From Bacteroidota bacterium (GTDB lineage Bacteria; Bacteroidota; Bacteroidia; Palsa-965), in NCBI GenBank assembly GCA_016194975.1, contig JACQAM010000008.1:248001-312000 (forward strand): a DNA stretch of 64,000 nucleotides. Direction: 5' to 3'. Of the stretch, positions 53,674 through 62,015 are shown piece by piece. Under the pieces are notes generated by a model. The model was not told the DNA's origin. It did no database searches and saw nothing but the letters and a program-made list of their open reading frames with translations. The translations under genes and the position numbers were made by a program. How positions within the stretch are numbered: position 1 is the first letter of the stretch; each line of letters begins with the position of its first letter.

Positions 53674-54476
53674 CGAAGGGTGAATTTAATATCGATCGAA
53701 AGTAATTCATCAACCGGTGCGCTGCTATCGGCATTGAAAACAATTTTGTAAGCCGACTGAGTTGCGGTTGCACGCAGCGTGTTGTTGCTTGTTGTTCCTC
53801 CATTGCCGATCTCCGCACGTGTAACTTTTCCATCGCGATCCACATGAACAAGTACCACAACAATTCCTTCTTCCTGCGTTGGATTTACAATTTCCGGTTT
53901 CGATTGGATGTGGCGATAACTTGTTCCATTGTTTCCGCCATTTCCTCCGTGACCAGGATCTCCGCCATTGTTTGGTCCCGGGCCATCACCACTTCCGTTT
54001 CCCATTCCTCCAGTGTAAGGATCACCATTTCCCTGTCCGCCGATGTTGATGGTGGCTTTGCCTTTGTTCTTGTTGAAATTTGCGAGCAGTTGATTGAGTT
54101 GTTGCTGCGTGAGCGAACTGTGCACATTCGGATTCGAAGAAATATTATTTGAATTCGGATCGGTTACACTTCCGCTGCTTATGGGATTTGTCGCCGTGCT
54201 TGCACTTCCTCCATCAGTAGTTCCTGCATGGCCCGTATTTCCCTGCGAACCTCCGCCCTGCACACTTGCAGTTCCACCGCTTCCGTCATCGAATCCAACT
54301 TCGACAGCGATCACTTCCGGATCGGGGGGAATTGCAGGAATTGGAGTGATGATCTTCAGAAAAATAAGAATGAGAAGAAGTGTGATGGCAAACGATGCAG
54401 AAATGATCCACGCGAAAATTTTCGCTTTCCGTTCGTTGCTTTCTTCTCCAATCGTGTAAGCGAGTGTCGTTGCCAT
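53670..54476 (-). CDS. TonB-like energy transducer protein
   Basis: 268 aa. One membrane helix (FAWIISASFAITLLLILIFL, residues about 21-42), a long Gly/Asn/Ser-rich linker (about 60-195: GGMGNGSGDGPGPNNGGDPG) and a small C-terminal domain (VVVLVHVDRDGKVTRAEIGN ... VDELLSIDIKFTLR) with a TonB-C-like beta/alpha pattern. The linker is Gly-rich rather than Pro-Lys-rich as in classic TonB, so it may serve a different outer-membrane partner. Encoded between exbD and folC. Confidence 0.8.
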   Translation of the reverse strand: MATTLAYTIGEESNERKAKIFAWIISASFAITLLLILIFLKIITPIPAIPPDPEVIAVEVGFDDGSGGTASVQGGGSQGNTGHAGTTDGGSASTATNPISSGSVTDPNSNNISSNPNVHSSLTQQQLNQLLANFNKNKGKATINIGGQGNGDPYTGGMGNGSGDGPGPNNGGDPGHGGNGGNNGTSYRHIQSKPEIVNPTQEEGIVVVLVHVDRDGKVTRAEIGNGGTTSNNTLRATATQSAYKIVFNADSSAPVDELLSIDIKFTLR

Positions 54477-54478
54477 GG

Positions 54479-54877
54479 CTATCTGGATGTTTTAGCTGAC
54501 AATACCATTTTCAATCCGAGCCGGCTTCCGATCTGCAGCACATCTGCAAGATCCTGTACAGTGAGTGTTTTGTCCAGGACGAGCATCACGCTTTTTGTAT
54601 CCTGTGCTGTTGTTTCGGCAAGTAACGCCGGTTCCATCTGGTCGATGGTAATTGGCAGGTTGTTTACGTAGTAGTTATGCTGTGCATCCACAGCGAGCAT
54701 CACGCTTTTATTATTCATCGGGCTCACGGTTTTCGAATTCGGAAGATCGAGCTTGATCACATTCCTGTTCGCGATCGTGGAGAGAATGATGAAGAACAAC
54801 AGCAGGAAGAACATGATGTCGTTGAGCGAATCGGTGAAGACCTCTGCGCCTTCCCTGTTTTTCCTTCTGAGATTCAT
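54479..54877 (-). CDS. exbD: Biopolymer transport protein ExbD/TolR
   Basis: 132 aa. A single N-terminal membrane helix carries the conserved proton-path Asp (DSLNDIMFFLLLFFIILSTI). The periplasmic domain (VMLAVDAQHNYYVNNLPITI, KSVMLVLDKTLTVQDLADVL) is that of ExbD/TolR. With ExbB it converts the proton gradient into force on TonB. The gene stops 2 bp before the TonB-like gene. Confidence 0.93.
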   Translation of the reverse strand: MNLRRKNREGAEVFTDSLNDIMFFLLLFFIILSTIANRNVIKLDLPNSKTVSPMNNKSVMLAVDAQHNYYVNNLPITIDQMEPALLAETTAQDTKSVMLVLDKTLTVQDLADVLQIGSRLGLKMVLSAKTSR

Positions 54878-54917
54878 GAGTCGTGTGTTAATAACAAACG
54901 TAAAACGGAAGCAATTA

Positions 54918-55655
54918 TTATTTGCCGGGTTCGTTGATCATGTCGAGAAATTCGAGTGTGGAGCGTTCAATTTTTTTGGAAACAGAATCAACGAGCGAAT
55001 TGACGAAGTGATAGAACACAAATGCGATCACACCCACGGTGAGCCCTGCTGCAGAGGAAAACATTTTCAAATACAACCCGTGGGACACCTGCTTGATGCT
55101 CACTTCCCCGCTTGATCCGGCTATGTCGTGGAAAATTACAATAACACCCATGATCGTTCCTATGAAACCGATCATTGGCGCCATGCGTGCAACAAGATTG
55201 ATGAAGTGAAGATTTTTTTCGGCGCGTGTTATTTCCACTCTTCCTGCAATTTCCATTGCTTCAGAAATTTCTTTCGTTGGTTTTCCCAATCGTGAAATTC
55301 CTTTTTCGATCACGCGCGGGATGGGGCCGCTTTGTGCGCGGCATAATTCTTTTGCTGAATCGATCTTCCCGTTCATCAGGTAATCGCGGATGTTGTTCAT
55401 GAAATTGCGATCGAGTTTTCCTGCTTTCGAAACAACGATGAGGCGTTCGATGGCAAAATAAATTGCGAGCAACAAAAGGATCAGCAGCAAGATCATGAGT
55501 GTGGTCATGAACGGGCCGCCGCCGGTGAGAATTCCCATTGGCGTATTGACATCCTGCGTGGGCCCCGATGCAGCGGGAGGAACTATTCCTGCATTCTGCA
55601 CAACTTTCGAAGTGTCATTCGCTGCATTCCCTGCCTGGAGAAGTAAATGGAACAT
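54918..55655 (-). CDS. exbB: MotA/TolQ/ExbB proton-channel protein
   Basis: 245 aa with three membrane helices (TLMILLLILLLLAIYFAIER, near 57-76; MAPMIGFIGTIMGVIVIFHD, near 160-180; AAGLTVGVIAFVFYHFVNSL, near 200-220). The cytoplasmic region between helices 1 and 2 (SISRLGKPTKEISEAMEIAG-like) is family-typical. It forms the pentameric channel around ExbD. It is separated from the upstream tonB gene by 234 bp holding a GC-rich hairpin. Confidence 0.93.
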   Translation of the reverse strand: MFHLLLQAGNAANDTSKVVQNAGIVPPAASGPTQDVNTPMGILTGGGPFMTTLMILLLILLLLAIYFAIERLIVVSKAGKLDRNFMNNIRDYLMNGKIDSAKELCRAQSGPIPRVIEKGISRLGKPTKEISEAMEIAGRVEITRAEKNLHFINLVARMAPMIGFIGTIMGVIVIFHDIAGSSGEVSIKQVSHGLYLKMFSSAAGLTVGVIAFVFYHFVNSLVDSVSKKIERSTLEFLDMINEPGK

Positions 55656-55710
55656 GGAGATCGTTTTATTATAGAACGTTTACAATCTCCCGAAATTATT
55701 CTGAAACGAA

Positions 55711-55730
55711 AGGCCTCCGGGAAGAGGCCT
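55711..55730 (-). other. GC-rich hairpin in tonB-exbB spacer
   Basis: Perfect 7-bp arms AGGCCTC / GAGGCCT around CGGGAA, followed on the minus strand by TTTCG. A third GAGGCCT lies at 55777-55783, so alternative pairing is possible. It may be a weak terminator of tonB or a leader of exbB. Confidence 0.5.
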
Positions 55731-55889
55731 GAGCCGATTTTCAACACCGGCGTGTTCATTCCCATGAGGCCTTCGCTGTCCTGTCGCTAGCAAACAGAAC
55801 CTGCAGTGAGAAATGTGCGGATGATGAGTGAAAAATTTCTGCAGAAAAAATATTTGCAAACTTTCACAATCATGCACAAACATTCACAT

Positions 55890-56678
55890 TCACTTCGACA
55901 AAATAAAATGGATGGGCTTGCGGTAAAGAAAATTCACCAGTCTTCCATTGTTTTTTCCGGGTATCCAGTCGGGCATTAGTTTCGCAACACGCAAAGCTTC
56001 GCGATCAAGCAACGGATGAACTCCTTTGATCACTTTTACATCCGTTACTTTTCCTTCGGTATTTACGATCCACGAAAGCCAGACTGTTCCTTCGATGTTC
56101 TGTTCTTTCGCAGGTTCGGGATAATGCGTGTTCTTCGGCCACCAGATATCGATATTCGGAAATTGCGGCGGATCACTTGCATAATCAATTGTGTCCGGTA
56201 CAGGAGGATCATGATGGCCGCAATCTTTACAGCCAACAGTTCCTGTATCGACGGGGTCAACTCCTGTTCCGCCTTTTTTTCCATTCGGATCTGCACCTGA
56301 TGAATCCACCAGTTTCGTGATCACATCTTTCAGTGTGATCTGCGGAGTGGTGAATGCTTTGGTTGCAGCTCCTTTCGGAGGTGGCTCAACGATCGGTTTT
56401 TCTTTTTTTACTTCATCTGTTTTCTTATCATCATGCGGAATGGTCATGGTGATGATCTTCACCGGCCCGTCATCTTTCGGACGGTCGGCAGCAACTGCAG
56501 AAGGAAGATGAATGAAATAAGATCCGATCGCTGATGCGAAAATTGCCGACGCAACGAACGCGGAGACCAGTACATTTTTGCTGTACCGTTTCCGGATCTG
56601 GAATGCGCCGTAGGCCTTGTGCCTTTTCTCAAAAACCAGTTCATTGAAACCGGCATTGAGGACGAATTTATTGTCCAT
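55890..56678 (-). CDS. tonB: TonB energy transducer
   Basis: 262 aa. It has the N-terminal motif common to Bacteroidota TonB proteins (FNELVFEKRHKAYGAFQIRK), a membrane helix (LVSAFVASAIFASAIGSYFI, near 33-53), a Lys/Pro-rich linker and a canonical TonB C-terminal domain (EGTVWLSWIVNTEGKVTDVK, VIKGVHPLLDREALRVAKLM, PDWIPGKNNGRLVNFLYRKP). It transmits proton-motive force to outer-membrane receptors and works with the ExbB/ExbD genes downstream. Confidence 0.93.
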   Translation of the reverse strand: MDNKFVLNAGFNELVFEKRHKAYGAFQIRKRYSKNVLVSAFVASAIFASAIGSYFIHLPSAVAADRPKDDGPVKIITMTIPHDDKKTDEVKKEKPIVEPPPKGAATKAFTTPQITLKDVITKLVDSSGADPNGKKGGTGVDPVDTGTVGCKDCGHHDPPVPDTIDYASDPPQFPNIDIWWPKNTHYPEPAKEQNIEGTVWLSWIVNTEGKVTDVKVIKGVHPLLDREALRVAKLMPDWIPGKNNGRLVNFLYRKPIHFILSK

Positions 56679-57121
56679 GCGATTTTTGTTTTTAGTGATG
56701 GGTTAAACAATTGATGTCTTTCACCTGCAATCGTAACGGTGATTCAGTTGATGCGGCGCGGGAGGATGTGGCATGTAGCGCGGGGATGAAATGCGCTGTG
56801 AGGATTTGCCTTCGCCGTATTCAGGTAATGCAGGAGTAGATTCAGTTCATTCGGAGTGATTGGGGTTCCGTATTGTTCTACGCAATGATAAATACAATGG
56901 ATCAGTTTCAAAATCTGTTTTTGATATGTGGCGCAGAGAGGTCAACCACTGGTAGGCCCGTGCATACCGGAGAAAAAATGATTTGGAAATTTATCCCTGC
57001 TTCTGTCCTTCATCATCCGGTTGCACAAAAAAATATTTCATTCCGCTTATGGAATTTACATTCCTGCAGAATCTGCAATATCTCCCTGAAAAATCGGGAA
57101 GAAAAAAAATGATGAGAAATT
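56679..57121. other. Gene-free spacer
   Basis: About 440 bp upstream of tonB. I see no supported gene, RNA or clear promoter; a short plus-strand open frame (56873-57112) has no protein-like features. Confidence 0.5.
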
Positions 57122-57379
57122 TTATTCCTGTTTAATGAAAGTTCCGTCGGGTTTGAATTCCGCTTCCATTCTTTTTCCGTCCACTTTGAATCCGGCTTCA
57201 TAGATCATGTGTCCGTCTTCGCTTTCTACTTCCCATTCTGTTCCCTGTGCGGAAGGATATTTCGTTTGGAAAGCAGAGGAAACAGCAGAAGGAACATCGT
57301 CATTTACGATCTCGAATTCAGAGCAGCATCCTGCGAAAAACGGGAGGATAGCTGCGGCAATAAAAATTTTCTTTTTCAT
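57122..57379 (-). CDS. PepSY-like lipoprotein
   Basis: 85 aa. The leader MKKKIFIAAAILPFFAGC ends in a lipobox (FAGC). The mature part (VPSAVSSAFQTKYPSAQGTE, WEVESEDGHMIYEAGFKVDG, AEFKPDGTFIKQE) is a single PepSY-like/BLIP-fold domain as in DUF2874 proteins, of unproven function in the Bacteroidota periplasm. A possible promoter (TTTG, 19 bp, TAAGTTAG) lies just upstream. Alone on its strand here. Confidence 0.8.
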   Translation of the reverse strand: MKKKIFIAAAILPFFAGCCSEFEIVNDDVPSAVSSAFQTKYPSAQGTEWEVESEDGHMIYEAGFKVDGKRMEAEFKPDGTFIKQE

Positions 57380-57509
57380 GGGTAATGGTTTGAAAAGTTG
57401 AATGCTAACTTAATGAGAATTCCTGCAACAGCAAAAAGACGCAGCAACAAGTGAATTGATAATTTTTCAAATCCGGAAATGGGATGGAGAAAAAAGGACG
57501 TGCTGTTTT

Positions 57510-58730
57510 TCAGATCAGTTCTTTCAGCGCGATCACAAAAGCCGTCTTCGCAATATTTTTCGAAGAGGAAGAATCGGCATGTACTTTTTTCAATGCAGTG
57601 TGAATGGTTTGGGAAACATCTCCGAAGATAGCCGCGTCATTCATTTCCACACGTTCGCCCATGAGGTACGCGAACACGCGCGCCATTCCGCAGTTGGAAA
57701 TAAAATCGGGGATCACGCTCACTTTCGAATCGGCATATTCTCCAACGGGCCCGAAAAATATTTCTTTATCGGCAAACGGAACATTCGCGCCGCACGCAAT
57801 CACTTCAAGTCCGTTCCCGCACAGCGCATCGATCTGTTCTTTCGTGATGAGACGGGAAGCTGCAGCAGGAATGAATATTTCCGCCCCGGCATTCCACGCT
57901 TTTTTCTGAAGCTCATCAGGAGAAAGCATATTTTCTGTTTGGAGCTTATTTCCCTGCTTGGTGAGAAATAATTTTTTTACGGCGTGAAGATCGAGTCCTT
58001 TTTCATTTACAATTCCGCCTTCACGATCAATGATAGCGGTGATCAATGCGCCATCCTGCGCGAGATAATATCCTGCAGCCGATGCCACATTTCCCCATCC
58101 CTGAATGATCACTCTTTTTCCTTTCACACTTCCGCCCCACACTTTGTAGTAATGACGAACCGATTCTGCAACACCGTAACCGGTGATCATGTCAGAGATC
58201 GTATTGCCCGGACCGGGAGTAAAATGTTCATCCAGAATTTTTTTTGTAACACCGTCCTGCAGATTTTTTATTCTTCGCACCGCACTTTCATCATCGGCGC
58301 CGAAATGTCCGCGCACAACACCTTGCTGCGGATGGCGCAATCCATAACGGCCGGTAATATCAATCACATCATGAATTTCATCTACGTTCAGATCTCCGCC
58401 CGTTCCATAATAATTTTTCAGCAGTGGCATTACGGCTTTGAACCAGCGCTCAAGTACACCGCGTTTTCTCGGATCATTCGGATCAAAATTTATTCCTGAT
58501 TTTGCTCCGCCGATAGCAGGGCCAGCCACAGTGAATTTCACTTCCATTGTTTTTGCAAGCGATTCCACTTCTCTCCGATCGAGGCCTTTTCTCATTCTTG
58601 TTCCACCACCTGCAGCTCCACCGCGCAACGAATTGATGACCACCCAGCCCTCTGCTTCCGTTTCAGAATCTTTCCATTCGTAAACGATCTCCGGCCTTTT
58701 ATTCTCATACTGCTCAAGAAGGTCTTTCAT
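57510..58730 (-). CDS. Glu/Leu/Phe/Val dehydrogenase
   Basis: 406 aa from the ATG at 58730; a TTG seven codons earlier is also open but overlaps a TATTTTTG promoter-like box. Hallmarks: GGAAGGGTRMRKGLD, the catalytic lysine region AGPAIGGAKSGINFDP, the NAD-binding segment VIIQGWGNVASAAGYYLAQD, and IPAAASRLIT. It deaminates an amino acid oxidatively using NAD(P). The wide family does not allow choosing glutamate over leucine/valine here. Monocistronic. Confidence 0.92.
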   Translation of the reverse strand: MKDLLEQYENKRPEIVYEWKDSETEAEGWVVINSLRGGAAGGGTRMRKGLDRREVESLAKTMEVKFTVAGPAIGGAKSGINFDPNDPRKRGVLERWFKAVMPLLKNYYGTGGDLNVDEIHDVIDITGRYGLRHPQQGVVRGHFGADDESAVRRIKNLQDGVTKKILDEHFTPGPGNTISDMITGYGVAESVRHYYKVWGGSVKGKRVIIQGWGNVASAAGYYLAQDGALITAIIDREGGIVNEKGLDLHAVKKLFLTKQGNKLQTENMLSPDELQKKAWNAGAEIFIPAAASRLITKEQIDALCGNGLEVIACGANVPFADKEIFFGPVGEYADSKVSVIPDFISNCGMARVFAYLMGERVEMNDAAIFGDVSQTIHTALKKVHADSSSSKNIAKTAFVIALKELI

Positions 58731-58797
58731 GGAAAATTTATTGAGGTGCAAAAATACAAAATGAGATCGAGGATTTCCATTTCATTTCGACAAGGAC

Positions 58798-58964
58798 TAG
58801 AGGCTGTCTAAAATTCATTTTTTGGAATTGTTATGCGCCATTTTTGTTCATCCTTCGTTGCATTTCTTGGCCGTAGTCGCTCCACTATGGCCTGCAAAAT
58901 GCGCCTCGGCTGAACAAAAATGGCATCATAACAATTCCAAAAAATGAATTTTAGACAGCCTCTA
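58798..58964. mobile_element. Fold-back (MITE-like) element, copy 2, intact
   Basis: The outer 38 bp (TAGAGGCTGTCTAAAATTCA and on) are exactly complementary at the two ends. Pairing continues through CCATTTTTGTTCA and GCATTT..GGCC, so the whole element folds on itself. It has no open frame. Its reverse complement matches the element at 33153-33359, which differs by a nested insertion and a damaged arm. Both lie in spacers. Confidence 0.9.
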
Positions 58965-59053
58965 AACTTCAGAAAAAAAACTTTTCAAAAAAATGAAGAA
59001 ATGTGTAAAACGAAAAAAATCCTTTTAACTTTAACCATCAAATCATCAAAGCG

Positions 59054-59308
59054 ATGAAGAAGCAATCAAAACCAACCCGGGCAGAAATTCTCAAGCAGGC
59101 GCAGCGTCCTGCAGCGAAAATTTCAAAAGCAAAACATGCTGCCGAGGAAGATGATGAAGAAGATCTTCCGGTTGATGAATATGAAAAGCCCGATGAGGAT
59201 GATGAAGCGTCCGATATTGATGATGATTCAAAAATGAAACTGGAAGATGTGAGTCTCGACGACCTTGATCTTGATGATGAAGAGGAATATTACCCCGAAG
59301 ATTTTTAA
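59054..59308 (+). CDS. Small highly acidic protein
   Basis: 84 aa. A basic first third (MKKQSKPTRAEILKQAQRPA) is followed by a long acidic region (AAEEDDEEDLPVDEYEKPDE, LDDLDLDDEEEYYPEDF). It is low complexity and probably disordered, without signal peptide. No family is recognised. It may bind basic proteins or RNA (inference from charge). The fold-back element ends about 90 bp upstream. Confidence 0.7.
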   Translation: MKKQSKPTRAEILKQAQRPAAKISKAKHAAEEDDEEDLPVDEYEKPDEDDEASDIDDDSKMKLEDVSLDDLDLDDEEEYYPEDF

Positions 59309-59440
59309 GGTCACGAATTACGAATATTTACTGCTATGCGGATCGCAGATCTGTTTTAATCAATAGATGTAGAATCGCTTTGTCTCACATCCTCGATCGG
59401 TATATCTGCATTTATCCCTCTATCTGGAATAATCAGTACC

Positions 59441-60490
59441 CTATGAAAAAAGTTCCCCGCCACAACTGTCTCTCTGCGCACCGGTAACACTTGAGAGAAT
59501 ATTTATTTCATTTTTCATTCTCAATAATCCAAGCAGGGCGAATATCAGCGCCTCTTTAAAATCGATTGTTAGCTGATCCGGAATGATGATTTCTGTTTTA
59601 CATTTTTCTTTTATTTGTTCAACCAGGAAATCATTGTGCGTGCCTCCGCCCGTAAGCAGTAATTTTCCCTTCCTGCAATGATAAGAAAGCTGTTGCGCAA
59701 TATGTTCAGTGAATGTGCAAAGAAGATCTTCCGTTTTATATTTCGTATCCAGCAAAGGAAAAATATTCTGTTCCACCCATTCTCTGCCCAATGATTTCGG
59801 CGGTGGCTGTTGGTAAAATGAAAGCGAATTCAATTTCTCAATTAATCCGGGAATGGCTTTTCCCGAAGAAGAAAGTTTTCCGTTCTCATCAAAATTCTTT
59901 CCGGTTCTTTTCGCAAGAAAATTCAAAACATAATTTACCGGGCAAATATCAAACGCAATTCGTTTATTATTTTTCTCAAATGAAATATTCGCAAAGCCGC
60001 CGAGATTCAGACAAAGATCGTATTCGCCGAAAAGTAATTTATCACCAATAGGAACGAGCGGCGCGCCTTGTCCGCCCAATGCAACATCGCCCGAACGGAA
60101 ATCGCTCACGACTGGAATTTTACAGAGCGCATGAATTTTTTTTCCATCACCAAGCTGGAAAGTGTAACCTGCATCCGGCCGGTGATAAATAGTGTGGCCG
60201 TGCGAAGAAATCAGAACCGGTTTTTTTATTTTATTTTTTTCCAAGAATGAATTTACCGTTTCTCCAATGAAAATTCCGTATTCTTCATGCAATTCCATCA
60301 GCGCAGCGCCACTCGACCGTTCAGCACGTTTTAAATTTTCAAGCCACTTTTCAGAATAAGAAATAGTTTCGGCAGCAAGGATTTTGTAATTCCATTTTCC
60401 GGCATTTTCAGAAAATTCAGTAAGGCAAATGTCCATTCCATCGAGCGAAGTGCCCGACATGATTCCGACGACAAAGGTTTTATTTTCCAA
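59441..60490 (-). CDS. anmK: Anhydro-N-acetylmuramic acid kinase
   Basis: 349 aa. ATP-binding start VVGIMSGTSLDGMDICLTEF, the SSHGHTIYHRPDAG motif with catalytic region DFRSGDVALGGQGAPLVPIG, NLGGFANISF, and LLTGGGTHNDFLVEQI near the end. The enzyme phosphorylates and opens 1,6-anhydroMurNAc recovered from peptidoglycan turnover. That suits MurF and GldJ nearby, though it is alone on its transcript. Full length. Confidence 0.95.
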   Translation of the reverse strand: MENKTFVVGIMSGTSLDGMDICLTEFSENAGKWNYKILAAETISYSEKWLENLKRAERSSGAALMELHEEYGIFIGETVNSFLEKNKIKKPVLISSHGHTIYHRPDAGYTFQLGDGKKIHALCKIPVVSDFRSGDVALGGQGAPLVPIGDKLLFGEYDLCLNLGGFANISFEKNNKRIAFDICPVNYVLNFLAKRTGKNFDENGKLSSSGKAIPGLIEKLNSLSFYQQPPPKSLGREWVEQNIFPLLDTKYKTEDLLCTFTEHIAQQLSYHCRKGKLLLTGGGTHNDFLVEQIKEKCKTEIIIPDQLTIDFKEALIFALLGLLRMKNEINILSSVTGAQRDSCGGELFS

Positions 60491-60652
60491 ATGGGAATGA
60501 ATGGTGAATTTTCACGAATATACGAATCGTATAGACCGGCGTTTCAACTGTCGCTTCGGGTAATCTGTGGCTTCATACTTCGCATATTCGGATAGATTCG
60601 CAATTCGTCCCTCCCCCAATGAAATTCACTCCCAAAATCTTATCTTTGTTTC

Positions 60653-61825
60653 ATGTCACACACTCTTACAGAAATAACCGCCGGATTGAATTTTGAACTT
60701 TCCGAAGAACATTTGATGATTCAAAAAGCGGCGCGCGATTTTGCACACAATGAATTGAAGAAAGGTGTCATCGAACGCGACGAACATCAGAAATTTCCAA
60801 AAGAACAGGTGAAGATGATGGGTGAACTCGGTTTTCTCGGAATGATGGTCGATCCGAAATATGGCGGTGGCGGAATGGATACAATCTCGTACGTGCTTGC
60901 CATGGAAGAAATTTCTAAAATAGATGCGTCCTGCTCCGTGATCATGTCGGTAAATAATTCACTCGTGTGCTGGGGAATCCAGGAATTCGGAACCGAAGAA
61001 CAGAAACAGAAATATTTAATTCCGCTTGCAAAAGGAGAAATCATCGGCGCATTCTGTTTGTCAGAACCGGAAGCAGGATCGGATGCAACTTCACAGAAAA
61101 CAACAGCGAAAGATTGCGGCGATTATTATTTGCTTAACGGAACAAAGAACTGGATCACCAATGGAGGAAGCGCTTCCGTTTATCTCGTGATCGCGCAAAC
61201 CGATATTGACAAAGGACACAAAGGCATCAACGCATTCATCGTGGAAAAAGGAATGCCGGGATTTGTTGTCGGCCCAAAAGAAAATAAAATGGGAATCCGG
61301 GCGAGCGACACGCATTCACTTATGTTCACCGATGTGAAAGTTCCGAAAGCAAATCGAATTGGCGAAGACGGATTCGGTTTCAAATTCGCAATGAAAACTT
61401 TGACTGGCGGAAGAATTGGTATCGCATCACAAGCGCTCGGTATCGCATCAGGCGCGTACGAACTCGCGCTCGCGTATTCGAAAGAAAGAAAAGCTTTTGG
61501 AAAAACTATCAATCAACACCAGGCCATCGCATTCAAACTCGCAGACATGGCTACTGAAATTGATGCAGCGCGATTGTTGTGTTTGAAAGCAGCTTGGCAT
61601 AAAGACATGCACATGGATTATACCATCTCATCTGCGATGGCGAAGTTGTATGCATCACGCGTTGCGATGTGGGTGACTACAGAAGCGGTGCAAGTGCATG
61701 GCGGATACGGTTACGTAAAAGAATATCACGTAGAGCGTTTGATGCGCGATGCAAAAATTACACAGATCTACGAAGGAACAACGGAGGTGCAGAAGATCGT
61801 TATCTCGAGAGGGATCCTGGGATAA
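60653..61825 (+). CDS. Acyl-CoA dehydrogenase
   Basis: 390 aa. FAD-binding and substrate segments: GAFCLSEPEAGSDATSQKTT, ITNGGSASVYLVIAQTDIDK, MGIRASDTHSLMFTDVKVP, SKERKAFGKTINQHQAIAFK, and the catalytic glutamate in QIYEGTTEVQKIVISR. Short/medium-chain type (butyryl-CoA dehydrogenase-like by look). It oxidises acyl-CoA to enoyl-CoA in fatty-acid or branched-chain amino-acid degradation. No electron-transfer-flavoprotein gene nearby. Confidence 0.95.
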   Translation: MSHTLTEITAGLNFELSEEHLMIQKAARDFAHNELKKGVIERDEHQKFPKEQVKMMGELGFLGMMVDPKYGGGGMDTISYVLAMEEISKIDASCSVIMSVNNSLVCWGIQEFGTEEQKQKYLIPLAKGEIIGAFCLSEPEAGSDATSQKTTAKDCGDYYLLNGTKNWITNGGSASVYLVIAQTDIDKGHKGINAFIVEKGMPGFVVGPKENKMGIRASDTHSLMFTDVKVPKANRIGEDGFGFKFAMKTLTGGRIGIASQALGIASGAYELALAYSKERKAFGKTINQHQAIAFKLADMATEIDAARLLCLKAAWHKDMHMDYTISSAMAKLYASRVAMWVTTEAVQVHGGYGYVKEYHVERLMRDAKITQIYEGTTEVQKIVISRGILG

Positions 61826-61826
61826 T

Positions 61827-62015
61827 TACAGAATTACAAATTACAGATGAAGGTTGACTCAGGTCAGCCTTTTTCTTTGCGCAAACTTTGTGTCTTCGCG
61901 TGAAATGATGTGGAGCAAGATCTCCGGTGCAGCAAAATACCACCTGTCCCGCTATCCGCTTTACTTCGTGCCGCTTCTATCGGGGCTGTGAAAGTTGGTT
62001 CGGTGCAGCAAAAAA
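61827..62015. repeat. Repeat-rich spacer between convergent genes
   Basis: Contains AATTACAAATTACAGATGA (61831-61849), a TTTGCGCAAACTTTGTGTCT word (61874-61893), and two copies of CGGTGCAGCAAAA (61927 and 62000). Confidence 0.55.

Noticed and set aside
56873-57112. 79-residue frame in the tonB upstream spacer
   Set aside because: No protein-like pattern, signal, or neighbour support.
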